DNA from: Cyanidiococcus yangmingshanensis
Lineage: Eukaryota; Rhodophyta; Bangiophyceae; Cyanidiales; Cyanidiaceae
Length of the DNA: 64,000 nt
Assembly (NCBI GenBank): GCA_013995675.1
Contig: VWRR01000004.1
Span: 1 to 64,000, forward strand
Direction: 5' to 3'
The notes beneath the pieces were generated by a model. That model saw only the letters and a list, made by a program, of their open reading frames with translations. It did no database searches and was not told where the DNA came from. The position numbers and the translations under genes are program-made. Positions 1 to 10,864 of the stretch are shown here, one piece after another. Position 1 is the first letter of the stretch, and the number at the start of each line of letters is the position of its first letter.

Positions 1-2040
1 TCACCTGAATCATCTCTTACACTCCATTCACCGCCTTACACTGAATCATCTCTTACACTCCATTCACCGCAATTCACCCCAATTTCATCATGTCATCCCA
101 TATCCCTTATTCCACTGGGGCATCTCAATAGCCCCATATTCTTTATCTACAGTGTTTCAATGATGACTCGAGTCAGCACGTTCAATGTCTTTGTGCCATG
201 CACTTCATCGATTCTTCTCTGAACATTCTGCTTGGCTGGCGCTGACCAGGTTGGTGTTCGCCCATAGAATGGTGTTTCTGCTTTGCTTGCCGACTCTGTC
301 TCTTTATGTGGAGATTGTTTTGGTCACCTTGTTTAGCTTTTGTTTCGGTTGCTGTCGCTATCTGCTACCTTTATTATTAGCTCACGTTTTTGTGCTTTCT
401 ACTTTGATGATGTCGTTTTGTGTTTTTCTCTTGCGTTGTTTTATATCCTCCCGACAGAGATGTGCATCTATATTTGTTTACGGACGCTACTAGCTCTTAA
501 TTTGTTTAACTCTGGGTCTTTTCTTCGGTAACGATTTAGGTCTAGATCCTTACCAGTAGGTTGCTTCTCGGTTTGGGGAACCGTTTCGTATTGTCAATCT
601 TTGTGCTCTTGTTCAGATCTTCATCCTCAGTGCTCTTTCGCCTCCGTTGGGCATGCGTACTGGACGCAGCGCTGGCGCACGCCTCGGATTTGGATCGCTC
701 CCAGGGTTACTCGTCGCGGATCATTCGATTCCAGATTCGATAGCGCACCTTGCGCACAACCATCGGATCACACGGTACTTGTTAGGTTGCCCATGGATGC
801 TATGCTGGCGCCGCCATCGCCGCCATCGATTCGGCGCTCCTTGGCCGTTCTGCGATGCCGCCGCTCCCATCCCAGAGGCCCGGCGTCCAACCTGATCTCT
901 TGGATATACTTCACTGGCCCAATGGCGCCTGCTCATCTTGGATAGGCATGCTGCCGATCGGGGTTGCTTCGGACGAGCCCTCGACGTCGCAGATGGGACC
1001 ACAGTTACGATCCTCCACGACGCCGCTGCCTGGCCTAGACGCTCCTGCAGGGATCTTTTCCGGTTTGAGACAATAACGAGCTGGCGAATGGCTGCACAAC
1101 CAAGGACCCATGCAGATCTGAACGATGCTGATTCGCTCGTCGGCAGCAGCATGAATCGTTGGAGACTCGCATAGATCTTCAAGGTTTTCGTTTCGCTCTG
1201 ACTTACTCTTTTGTGCCCAACTGCTCAAATATAGATTGATCGGACCAACTGACTATTTAACATCTCAATAGACCCATGGTTGTCTAGTCTGTATGAACAA
1301 TGATTGGTATTGGCGCTTTCTCAATATTATTCGAACTGACGACATGCTATGCTATGTCGTATTCAATGAATATCAGTTATGGAAACCTCTGGGGAGTAGC
1401 GAACAGCACGTTCGTTCACCTCGGACACGCTCGGTCGGTCGGCGATTGAGAACAGCGAACGCATCCTGCGCCGCTGTCGATCGCCAGGCCACGACTGGAC
1501 TGGACAGCACAGAATTGGACACGACTAGCCGCGACAGATCCATCGCGCGGCGCGCATCTCCCGCCAACGCCTAGGCGCAGGCGCACGCGCACGCGCACGC
1601 ACGCTTTTGCCTGACCGAAAATGGACAGACGCTGCGACGCCGCACGCGATCGCCAGCGATCGCCAGCGAACGCCAGCGAACGCTCGCACGAGCAATCGAT
1701 GCGCCGCCCCCAGCAGTGATGCGCCGCCGCCTCTGACGGGACAGCGTCCACGAGACAGCTCACCGTCACAGGATCAACGTGACAGCTCCCCAAGACATCA
1801 TTCCCTGACAGCTCCCCAGGACAGCACCAGCTGCGCCACAGCGTCCTGCGACAGACAGACGGACACGGCGCGCACCCCAGCCGAGGCGTGCAAGCAGCCA
1901 ATCCGAGCGTCCGACCCAATTCAACGCGCAACTGTCGTTTGGTCGGCGGCGCCAGCGCCAGCGCCAGAACCAGACCAACAATGCCATCCGGTATCATCGA
2001 TCCTAGATCCTCACGGCGCGCCTGACGGAGACGATTTCAG

Positions 2041-2128
2041 CGATGGCCGAGAGCGATGCTGATACCGATGCCGATGGCCGAGAGCGATACCGATGCCGAT
2101 GCTGCCGATGCCGATGCCGATGCCGATT
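2041..2128. repeat. GATGCC-type hexanucleotide repeat
   Basis: Imperfect run of GATGCC/GATACC/GATGGC hexamers inside unit A. A shorter version lies at about 6,595-6,630 in unit B, so the repeat existed before the duplication and has changed length since. Confidence 0.8.
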
Positions 2129-2423
2129 GACAATTCCGATCGCGATGGCCAACAGCGGCAGCAGCAGCAGCAGCGGCGGTACTCACAGAGATTGCGCAGT
2201 TGCTGGTGCCAGCATCGATCACCATAGGAACCGACACCATGAACCCCGGAAAGCGACCTAATGGTGACTTGACGATACGAAACGAAGCGACCATGGGCAT
2301 GCAAAAAATAACAAAAAAAATCTACTCGGCCTGATTCTTACCCTGCTCTTGAATGGAGAGTTAGCTGAAAAAAATAGCAATACAAAACAGAGTTGGTGCA
2401 AGACATTCAGCAACCTGCCTCGT

Positions 2424-2640
2424 TGGCCTGAGCTGAGCAGAGCTGAACATAGCTGAACAGAGATTAACGGAGCGAGCAGAGCTGAACATAGCTGAACAGA
2501 GATTAACGGAGCTGAGCAGAGCTGAACAGAGTATAACGGAGCTGAGCAGAGATTAACGCAGCTGAACAGAGCTGAACTGAGTATAACGCAGCTGAATAGA
2601 GCTGAATAGAGATTAACGGAGCTGAACATAGCTGTGCTGC
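2424..2640. repeat. GAGCTGAACAGAGATTAACG tandem repeat
   Basis: About ten imperfect copies of 10-mers and 20-mers built from GAGCTGAACA and GAGATTAACG. The equivalent stretch of unit B (about 6,930-7,010) has only a few decayed CTGAACTGAA-like copies, so the expansion is specific to unit A. Confidence 0.85.
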
Positions 2641-2740
2641 ACCCTCCAGTCGTCGTTCTGTTCGACGCAGTGCGCAGCACTAGCACCGACACACACGCAC
2701 GCACCCTGGTGGGACCGGATCATGCTCCGACCCCACAGCT

Positions 2741-3262
2741 CTCAGCAACCATAAAAATCATATGAACCTTTTTTTACAAACACAGGGGAACCCAAAAAAG
2801 AAAAAGAAAAAGAAAAACAAAAACTGCGCAGCTCAAGAAATAAAGCGCCCAGAACCGCAAAGACAGTAACTCGTCCTGGAGCCACGACCAATTCTCTCTA
2901 CAGTTACTGGGCGCACCAGAGGCACTACAGGCACTAGAGGCACCGGCGAGCGCATCGGCACACCTACCTACATTCGACTGAGCTGAGTGCTACCAACACC
3001 AACACCAAAACCAAAACCGAAACCACCAACAACACCAATAACAACCAGTATTCTAGACTGAGCAGATAGCAAAAAAAATTAAAAAAAATGCAGAAACCGA
3101 CCCAGGTAGAAACGATACGTACGACACGTCGACCAGCTGGCACAGCTGGCCAGCGATGAATACATGCATCGATACGCAGCGGCCATCGCGCCACGCTGTC
3201 CCGTTGCGGGCGCGCCCTCGTACCGACCCTACAAACGGAGGGACGCTCTCGGGGCGAGCACC
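2741..3262. other. Gene-free spacer
   Basis: A-rich spacer between unit A and the 198-bp array, with (A)nG runs at about 2,780-2,825 and AACACCAACACC-type simple sequence at about 2,990-3,045. No credible reading frame, tRNA or structured RNA is seen. Confidence 0.6.
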
Positions 3263-3880
3263 CAATCACTGACGATTCTCAAAATCATAGCGAAACATAC
3301 CAAACCACTCTTGAAGCTCTCAATAACACGTCCGTAAAAAGAAACCGGTGAAAACCAAAGAACAAGGACAGAAACCAGCCTCGAGAGCCTGTGAAAACAC
3401 AGCTTCGGCCCCGGCTCGACGCCACCAGTCGATAGACTGGCCCGGGCCAGCCGGTGCACCCAATCACCGACGATTCTCAAAATCACAGCGAGACATACCA
3501 AACCACTCTTGAAGCTCTTAAAAACACGTCTGTAAAAAGAAATCGGAGAAAAACAAAAGAACAAGGACAGAAACCAGCCTCGAGAGCCTGTGAGAACACA
3601 GCGTCGGCCCCGGCTCGACGCCACCAGTCGATAGACTGGCCTGGGCCAGCCAGTGTGCTCAATCACCGACGATTCTCAAAATCACAGTGAGGCATACCAA
3701 ACCAGGCCTGAAGCTACCAATAACACGTGTGTAAAAAGAAATCGGAGAAAAACCAAAGGACAAGGACAGAAACCAGCCTCGAGAGCCGCCGAAAACACAC
3801 CGTCGGCACCGGCTCGACGCTACTAGTCGATAGACTGGCCTGGGCCAGCCGGTGTGCTCAATCACCGACGATCCCCGGAT
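3263..3880. repeat. 198/199-bp tandem array, three copies plus a partial fourth
   Basis: Units start with CAATCACYGACGATTCTC at 3,263, 3,461, 3,660 and 3,859, giving periods of 198, 199 and 199. The fourth copy breaks off after about 20 bp. The first two units contain a perfect 6-bp stem with a GATA loop (CCAGTCGATAGACTGG at 3,425-3,440 and 3,624-3,639); in the third it is partly lost. Unit 1 also has the perfect 14-bp palindrome CTGGCCCGGGCCAG at 3,437-3,450, which becomes CTGGCCTGGGCCAG later. The reading frames across it simply follow the repeat, so I do not call them genes. Confidence 0.9.
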
Positions 3881-4499
3881 TCTCAACAAATACACCATAC
3901 CGTCCCTCACATACTAATCAACAAATATACAAAAAGAAAATAACAAAAAACAAAAGAACAACACCTCAAACGCACCGCCAAAACCCTTCAAAACACTGCT
4001 AGAGCCTTGGACTGACGCGCCATAAGAGGCTAGGCTGGGCTGCGCTGGGCTGCGCTGGGCTAGGCTAGGCTCTCAGCCCTGGCGGACCCAGGCACACACC
4101 ACCCTCGACTGCCCAGCCATACTCTCTCGAGACATCATCAAAAGACCAAAAAACTGAAAGCTACAACAATAACAAAAACGGAAACCGGACCGAATGAAAC
4201 TCTACAAAAAAAAACTCTACAGAACAGAACAAAACAGAGAGAAGAAAAACGTCACCAACACTCAACCACAAGCTCAAGAGCAGCGGACGAGCGCAGACAC
4301 AACGCCCGATCGAGCTTGAGAGGCGGCCTCGATCGCCTAAGGGCCGCTCACCAGTGAACCACGTCCAGCTGAGCGCTGCCAGCCAGCATGGAGTGCGTAA
4401 CCAGGACACTCTGAAGCCCTAACAATGAATAGAAAACCAACCACAGGTTGATAGGGAGCTTGGCTCCATTGAAAGGGCCCAGAACAATCATATCCGATC
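3881..4499. other. Gene-free spacer
   Basis: Spacer between the 198-bp array and unit B. It holds a low-complexity GGCTGGGCTGCGCT stretch (about 4,028-4,072) and A-rich segments (about 3,910-3,960 and 4,165-4,240). No gene or RNA is recognised. Confidence 0.6.
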
Positions 4500-4502
4500 A
4501 CT

Positions 4503-4558
4503 CCCATTCCCCCCATTCACCTCGTTCCCCCATTCACCACATTCACCACATTCACCCC
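4503..4558. repeat. Interstitial telomere-like C-rich tract
   Basis: Cluster of CCCCCCATT, CCCCCATT and CCACATTCACC motifs. The copy at 4,509-4,517 is the exact reverse complement of AATGGGGGG, the telomere repeat I recall for Cyanidioschyzon merolae. The C-rich strand is on + , as expected if the chromosome end lies to the left. It sits at the start of unit B, and a more decayed version opens unit A. Confidence 0.6.
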
Positions 4559-5780
4559 TAGTTCACATAGTCCACACGTTCCGCTCAGTTGTCTCATTTC
4601 ACATAGTCCCCGTGTCAACAGAATTGCAATGATGACGCTGGTCAGATCGAGCATTGGCTCTGCGCCCTCTGCATCATGGATCGTTCTGTGGATTTTCTGC
4701 TTCGCTTTCTCTTACCAGTTTTAGGCTATCACATCGCATCGTCTTTTTTTCGGATCGCTTCTTTACCTTTTTTCTTCGCGCCAAGATCGGTTTTCTCCTC
4801 TTTTTGTGCTCTGTTGGGCTGCTGTCACTGGCACTTAGGTTAGGTTTAGTTTTCCTTGGGCCGTTACCTTTGCCATGACTCGGGTAGCTTTTATCGATCG
4901 GGATGGTGTATTTGCTCCTGACTGAAATGGTCAGCAGTTTTTTGTTTACCGTCGCTGCGAGCGGTGGTTGGTTTTGTAGCTCTGGGTTTCATCTTGGGCA
5001 ACGATAGCTGTCTAGATCCTTACCAGTAGCCTGCTTCTTACTTTGGGTATCCTTGTGCGTTCGCTCTTTCTCAGCGCTCTGCTGGTGACCTCTGTCCCTA
5101 TCGATCGTTCGCTGCCGTGGGGCTTTGCTACGGACACGGCGCTCGCGCACGCGGCCGATTCAGATCTCTTTCAGATTCATTTATCGCCGCGGATCAACGG
5201 ATACCCGACTCGATAGGTCACCACCTGCTGGCGCCGACGATCAGAGCGCACCCAGATCGACTCGATTTCGTGGGTGGGTCCGCTGGCGCCGGCCGCGCTG
5301 CGCTCCATGCGATTCGTTCCGGCGATTGAGCGCGCCGCCGCCTCCATCGCATCGGGCGCCGCCGTCCCGCCCGAGCTAGGCGGCGCACATCACGCGATCC
5401 AAGGGCGCCGCCGGAGATGCCTTGGGGATGCTTTCGTTTCTAGTCGCTGGGACGAGCCTTGGCGCTCCAGCGGCGGGGCGTTTAAGTCTTTGTTTCGCAT
5501 ACACTCACCTATCTAGTGATGAACTCGTCAAACAATCTTCGGTTCATCATGTTAATCAATCCATGGTCCTCAAGCGATATCAGGCATGGATCGCCACGGG
5601 CGAGTACTCTATCATACGAGCAGACAACAAACACACCGTCGCTTGGAGATCGAAAATCAATCATTGGAGACACGGAGCAGGAACAAACGGTCACGATCGG
5701 ACACCATCGGTCACCATCGATCACCATCTGTCACCATCGGTCTGCTGGCAATCTACGACACCACTGGGCACCGCCGGACT

Positions 5781-6020
5781 GGACTCGACTGATCTTGACT
5801 GAGTGAGACGTTCCTGGACAGAGCATGCCTCCACTGGACTGAACCCGACTGATCTTGACTGAGCGAGACATTCCTGGATAGAGAATGCCACCACCGAACT
5901 GGACTCGACTGATCTTGACGGAACTAGACACATCTGGACAGCACAGGCCACCACTAGACTGGACTCGACTGATCTCGATGGAGCTAGACTTACCTGGACA
6001 CCATAGGCTACTTCTGGACT
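5781..6020. repeat. 60-bp tandem repeat, four copies
   Basis: Exact 60-bp period, with copies starting at 5,781, 5,841, 5,901 and 5,961. The conserved core reads CGACTGATCTTGACTGAGY followed by an AGAC...CCTGGAYA segment and a CTGGACT ending. The flanks join seamlessly to sequence that in unit A (about 1,490-1,520) carries no such array, so it expanded after the units were duplicated or was lost from A. Confidence 0.9.
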
Positions 6021-7120
6021 GGACAGCACAGAATTGGCCGCGACAGATCCAGCGGGCGGCGCGCATTTCCCGCCAATGCCTAGGCGCAGGCGTAGGCGCA
6101 GGCGCACGCACGCTTTTGCCTGACCGAAAATGGACAGACGCGGCGACGCTGCACGCGAACGCCAGCGGACGCCGGGGAGTGATCGAGCGAGTGCATGCGA
6201 ACGCTCGCACGCGCAATCGATGTGCCGCCTCCAGTAGTGATGCGTCGACCCCAGCAGTGATGCGCCGCCGCCTCTGACGGGACAGCATACGCGGGAGAGC
6301 TCACCGCGACAACATCAACGTGACAGCTCCCCAAGACAGCATTCCCTGACAGCTCCCCAGGACAGCACCTGCTGCGCCACAGCGTCCTGCGACTGACAGA
6401 CGGACACGGCGCGCACCCCAGCCGAGGCGTGCAAGCAGCCAATCCGGGCGTCCGACCCAATTCAACGCGCAACTATCGTTTGGTCGGCGGCGCCAGCGCC
6501 AGCGCCAGAACCAGACCAACAATGCCATCCAGTATCATCGATCCTAGATCCTCACGGCACGCCTGACGGAGACGATTTCAGCGATGGTCGAGAGCGATGC
6601 CGATGCCGATGACTGATTGTCGATGCCGATTGACAATTCCGATCGCGCTGGCCAACAGCGGCAACAGCAGCAGCAGTAGCGGTATTCACAGAGATTGCGC
6701 AGTTGCCGGTACCTGGATCGATCGCCATTGGAACCGACGCCATGATCACTAGGAACGGACCTATGGTGACTAGACAATACAAAACGAAGCGACCAAGAGT
6801 CGGTAAGAAAAAAATCAACAATCGTCCAGAAACCTACCCTGTTGTAGACCGGAATGAAACCAGACAAAAACAAAACAGCACTGGAGGGAGACGGTCAGCG
6901 GCCTGCCATGCTGGCGTGAGCTGGACTGCACAGACCTGATCTGAACTGAATGGAGCAGAATGATGCTGAACTGAACTGAAAAGAGCAGACTGATCTGAAC
7001 AAAGTCGATCTTTGCTGTACTGCACTCTCCGGTCGTAGAACTGTTTGACACAGCGCACAGCCTCGGGACCGATACGCACACACACGTAGTCTAGTGGGAC
7101 CAGATCTGGGACCTGACCTT

Positions 7121-10100
7121 AAAACGGATATCCAGATCTAGGGAGCTGCCCAGTGAATTCCAGAAAAATACCTCAAATATGAATGTAACTATCAGAGTGA
7201 GATCACAAACTTCCAGAACGACCCACGTGATCTATGTCGAAAACTGAGACCCTTCTCTCTATACAGCCTCACGGCGCTAGCGCGTACTTGGATCGACGGA
7301 CCTGCCCGGCGAGGCTGATCGACCCTGACGCTCACAAAATTCAGTCAGCCTCAGCGCAACCTCTCCATATCAATAGACAAAACCTTCTCCAAAACTAAAC
7401 GAGAAAAAAAGAAATGAATAGTTTTACCAAACCAAACTAGAAAACCAATATCGATGCACGCTGAAAGTAACACGATATCGACAGGTACGCGTTGACTCCA
7501 GCCTGGCTGCTGGACCCATTGGCGCTGCATCCAGATTCAATGAGCCCGCCTTCGGCCAGCGCTCAGCCGGAGGCCGATTCCTGTCACCAGGATATGCTTG
7601 TCGGCCAGACGCTCTCAAGAGCTCGATCATGGATTGCCGACTGTCTGACAGATGCGCTTCTGGGATAACCATTTCCTGAACATCGACTCGCCGCCTGTCC
7701 TGCAGCTCCGATACCCATGGCACGGGTGACGATGGTGGCTCGGCACCCCAGCCTCAGCCCCAGCCCCAGCCCCAGCTCAAGCCCAATTCTATGCAAGATC
7801 ATGAACAAGATGATGATCATGAACAAGAGCGGTAGTCTCCCGCTGTTGATCGCCAATACCAACAATGCATCCTTGTCCCGACCAGCAATCTCCCGTAGCG
7901 CTTACATACAAACATACTCAGCTCCTCTCCATGGTGGCATCCCCTCTTGGCTTCGTGCCCATACTACGCCGACCATGCGACGTCTTGGAATTGGCCACTA
8001 TATACTGAAGACAGCATGGTGCATCATGCCGCTTCACCAATGGTGACGGCGGGAGGAGGATGCACGTTCCTGCTTCCCTGAACGCTCATCTCATGATCTA
8101 TTCAGCTGAGCCATGGCTCTTGAACGATGATGTTCCAATGAGCCGACGAGCCAATGGTCCGATGAGTCAATGGTCCGATGAAACAATGAGCCAATGAATC
8201 TATTGAACAACAAACCAATAAACCTCCTTGTCAGGTAAGCAATGGAACAATGAACCCATGAACCATGATCGGTCGCGCTGCTACACCTCGATTGCAATGA
8301 TCTGGCCATTGCTCACCAGAGGCGATGCAACCATGATCTCCACTAGCCGTGGGCGCCACCAATGTGTCTCCCTCGCGCTCAACGATCATGCGACGGGCCG
8401 ATTCTTTCCCTTCGTCTCTGTGGCGATTCCCAGTGATAACCACTGGACGTTGAATGAATGCATTCTAGTATAGTCACAATTTTCTTTCTGAATACACTAT
8501 CTCTGGTGTTTCTTTGGTACGCAGAGTCATGCTTGAGATAAGCGTTAGAGCCACGACCCCATTCAATGGAACAGAGGCGAGTACCATCCTTGTCAGTGAA
8601 GATCCATCACCTGAAAAGCGATGCCTCTGCATCCCCTTGTCCCGCACGCTCCCATAGAGATACCGCTCGTTGCCATACAGGCGGCTGAGGTCTCGTTCTA
8701 TTCCTCTCGATCGCTGCGCGGCTTTCATCAAGAGTCTCGGGCGATGCACGGACCTAGTGCTCGAGCTGAGCCCTCTGAAATGCATCGGTTTCAGTCTCAT
8801 AATCCAAAAAGCATCATGAAACACTCGGTGCTGGTGCACACCAGCTGATAAGTCAAAATGCCAGCCTTGTCTCGAAGCGGGTCGGTGATGTCCCAGCGAT
8901 CCCCCCAGAGACGTTCGAGAACTGTTTGAAATCCAGCGACCGCTCGAGTTTGTCGCGTGAATCAGATCTGTTCTTTTTCGGTGCACTCACAGTACGTGAT
9001 AAGACGGGATCTATCGACAGAATTGCCGTCGAGTCTCAGAGCGCCAAAGAGACAGAGAGAGACAGAGAGAGACAGAGAGAGACAGAGAGATATAGGGAGA
9101 GCGAGTCAACGAGTCAGATCGTTTCCGCAACCCGCGGTGCGCTACAGCTATCGTAACCACGATAGAGAGAGAATTGTTGCTCATTCTATCTTTACCTTTT
9201 CAGCAGCTCTCCACTTGGATAGGTGTGTTGCGTCTGAGACGTCTTCATGTTCCCGTCGAGCAAAGATGCTTTGGACTCTTCAATGTCGCTTCGAAGTGAC
9301 GCTGATTCATTGAAAACCAATGCATCATGCGTAGTTCAGTTCAGCAGCAGAGCGTGTGTGCTACGAAAACATCAGGGCTGGGCTGCTCTCGCAGAATAGA
9401 CCTCTCGGCTTGCTCAACATAAGAGACATGGACAGTATGGACGATCGCAAGACGAAACTACGTTCCAAAGCAGTGGCCAACCGGAGGAACGACTGGTAGG
9501 TCCCACCATTTCTCAAGGGCAATCAGGCATTTATGAGTTCTATGACTGATTGGAGCGCTTCGAGTTCGCTTTCTCAGTGAATAACAGCGATTTCTAGAGC
9601 TGGACCAATATTCATCGAGACTGCTTCCATAGATACGTCAAGACGTTTTGCACGGGCAAACACAATCAAAGAGGATGCCTCGGCCCCGGCATGTTTGTGG
9701 TGGTGTCATGAGCGCTCCGGGCCTGGTGGCCCGTCTCGTCTTCTGTTCTAGGACAAGCAGCGTAGAGATATCGTCGATTCTACTTGATGCTTGATATTCA
9801 TTCCAATAGACCTGTTTCTGAATAGAAACCAAACCTAGCTGTTACTGAGTAACTAAAGCACGGTATCCGCAATCCAGAGATATCCCAAGAGGGCACACGT
9901 CTCCGGGAATGCGCTCGACCTCATCAGAATCTCTGTCGCGATCTGGGCCCTGCATGGCTGCATGGCTGCAAGGCTTTATGGCTGTATGGCTGCACAGCAA
10001 TGATGTGAAGACGCTCGGCTCATGTGCTCTTCCAATCATGATGGACAAACAGTATTCTTTTTTGATGATACCGTTCCAGTTTTTACTTTCCATTTCGCGG

Positions 10101-10864
10101 ACTTTTCATAGACATTCCCGTTTGTTTTGGTCGTTCCCTTCCGCGAAACATTCATCTCTTTCATAGATACTCATCGAGTATCAAGTGCAGAGAGCCCAGT
10201 ATGAAGCGACGATAGAGACCAGGTTCTAGACGCTTTGACGACTTTGGGATATTCCCAGGTGCATAGATGGTGCCAATGTGGTTTGAAACTTCAATGACAC
10301 AAACATCAGTGATCCATTCAGAACCCTAGACACAGCCATCTCGGAAAGCACCTCCAAGGCTTCGAGTCCCGCTCGACTCTTCGTATACAGACTCAGATCT
10401 AGGCATGATGCCAAGCATTCTTCTTCAGGGCCAAGTGGCTAGTGGCCTTGGTGGTTGTGTACTGTATGGCTAGATAGCGTACAGACAGCGAGGGCGACCA
10501 GTCAGGCATGCCCTGATTTTCAGGCCTAGATTGGACGAATGCTAGGCGTCTACGATCGCGGCGCGCTGCTCGATCACATCATCTTGGAGACTTGGACGAA
10601 ATCTGATTCTACAAACTCTTGGACGAAATTCGTGTTCGTTCTGGACAGCAGCGCGACGCTCATACCTTGATGCGTATACTCACTAAGACCTATTCTAATG
10701 CTCGTTTTCACGTTTTCGAAATGTTGCACAGAAGCATGTAATGCTCGATGGACTAGCTTCTTGCGAATGTATCGTTGCCCTCTGAACATCGTAGGTTCCA
10801 ATCCCCAACCTAGAATATCCGATAGGACGACTGCTCGAAGGAGCCTGACGCTTGGTGGAGGCAC
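7121..10864. other. Gene-free subtelomeric stretch
   Basis: 3.7 kb between unit B and the first gene. I see simple repeats only: CAGCCC-type (7,745-7,785), CAATGAGCC/CAATGGTCC-type (8,125-8,260), a 10-bp GACAGAGAGA array (9,051-9,090) and TGGCTGCA-type (9,950-9,995). Frames of up to about 170 codons, such as 8,474-8,986 on the minus strand, lack an ATG at their 5' end or recognisable features. No tRNA, rRNA or transposon signature was found. Confidence 0.5.
9051..9090. repeat. 10-bp GACAGAGAGA array, four perfect copies
   Basis: Four exact head-to-tail copies of GACAGAGAGA, then decayed purine-rich copies to about 9,105. Confidence 0.9.

Larger units (their letters stand above)
1..2740. repeat. 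Subtelomere-like repeat unit A
   Basis: Non-coding unit that recurs as a diverged second copy at about 4,500-7,120. It opens with degenerate C-rich CCATTCACC-type motifs (1-110). Shared landmarks with the second copy are the TCTAGATCCTTACCAGTAG stretch (about 541 versus 5,011), the CTTTTGCCTGACCGAAAATG stretch (about 1,604 versus 6,113), and a nearly identical block at 1,741-2,040 versus 6,280-6,590. Frames of up to 193 codons exist in it, but they are low-complexity and arginine/cysteine-rich and look like no known protein. I infer a tandemly duplicated subtelomeric element; no gene is supported. Confidence 0.7.
4500..7120. repeat. Subtelomere-like repeat unit B
   Basis: Second copy of the element at 1-2,740, in the same orientation, offset by about 4,470 bp at its left and about 4,540 bp at its right. 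Similarity is weak in places (4,620-5,500) and very high at 6,060-6,590. It differs from unit A by a 60-bp tandem array (5,781-6,020) and by shorter simple repeats. No reading frame in it is persuasive. Confidence 0.7.

Noticed and set aside
1416-1997. 193-codon frame on the minus strand, partly repeated in unit B (6,080-6,472)
   Set aside because: It lies in repeat DNA, is low-complexity, and is open mostly because of GC-rich composition; it lacks any known domain.
3263-3880. CRISPR-like array
   Set aside because: The units are full 198-bp tandem copies without unique spacers, and the genome is eukaryotic.
8474-8986. 170-codon frame on the minus strand
   Set aside because: No ATG at its start, no recognisable feature, and located in a simple-repeat region.
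10785-10830. GGTTCCAATCC as a tRNA B box
   Set aside because: Purine 57 is missing and no matching A box or arms are found nearby.
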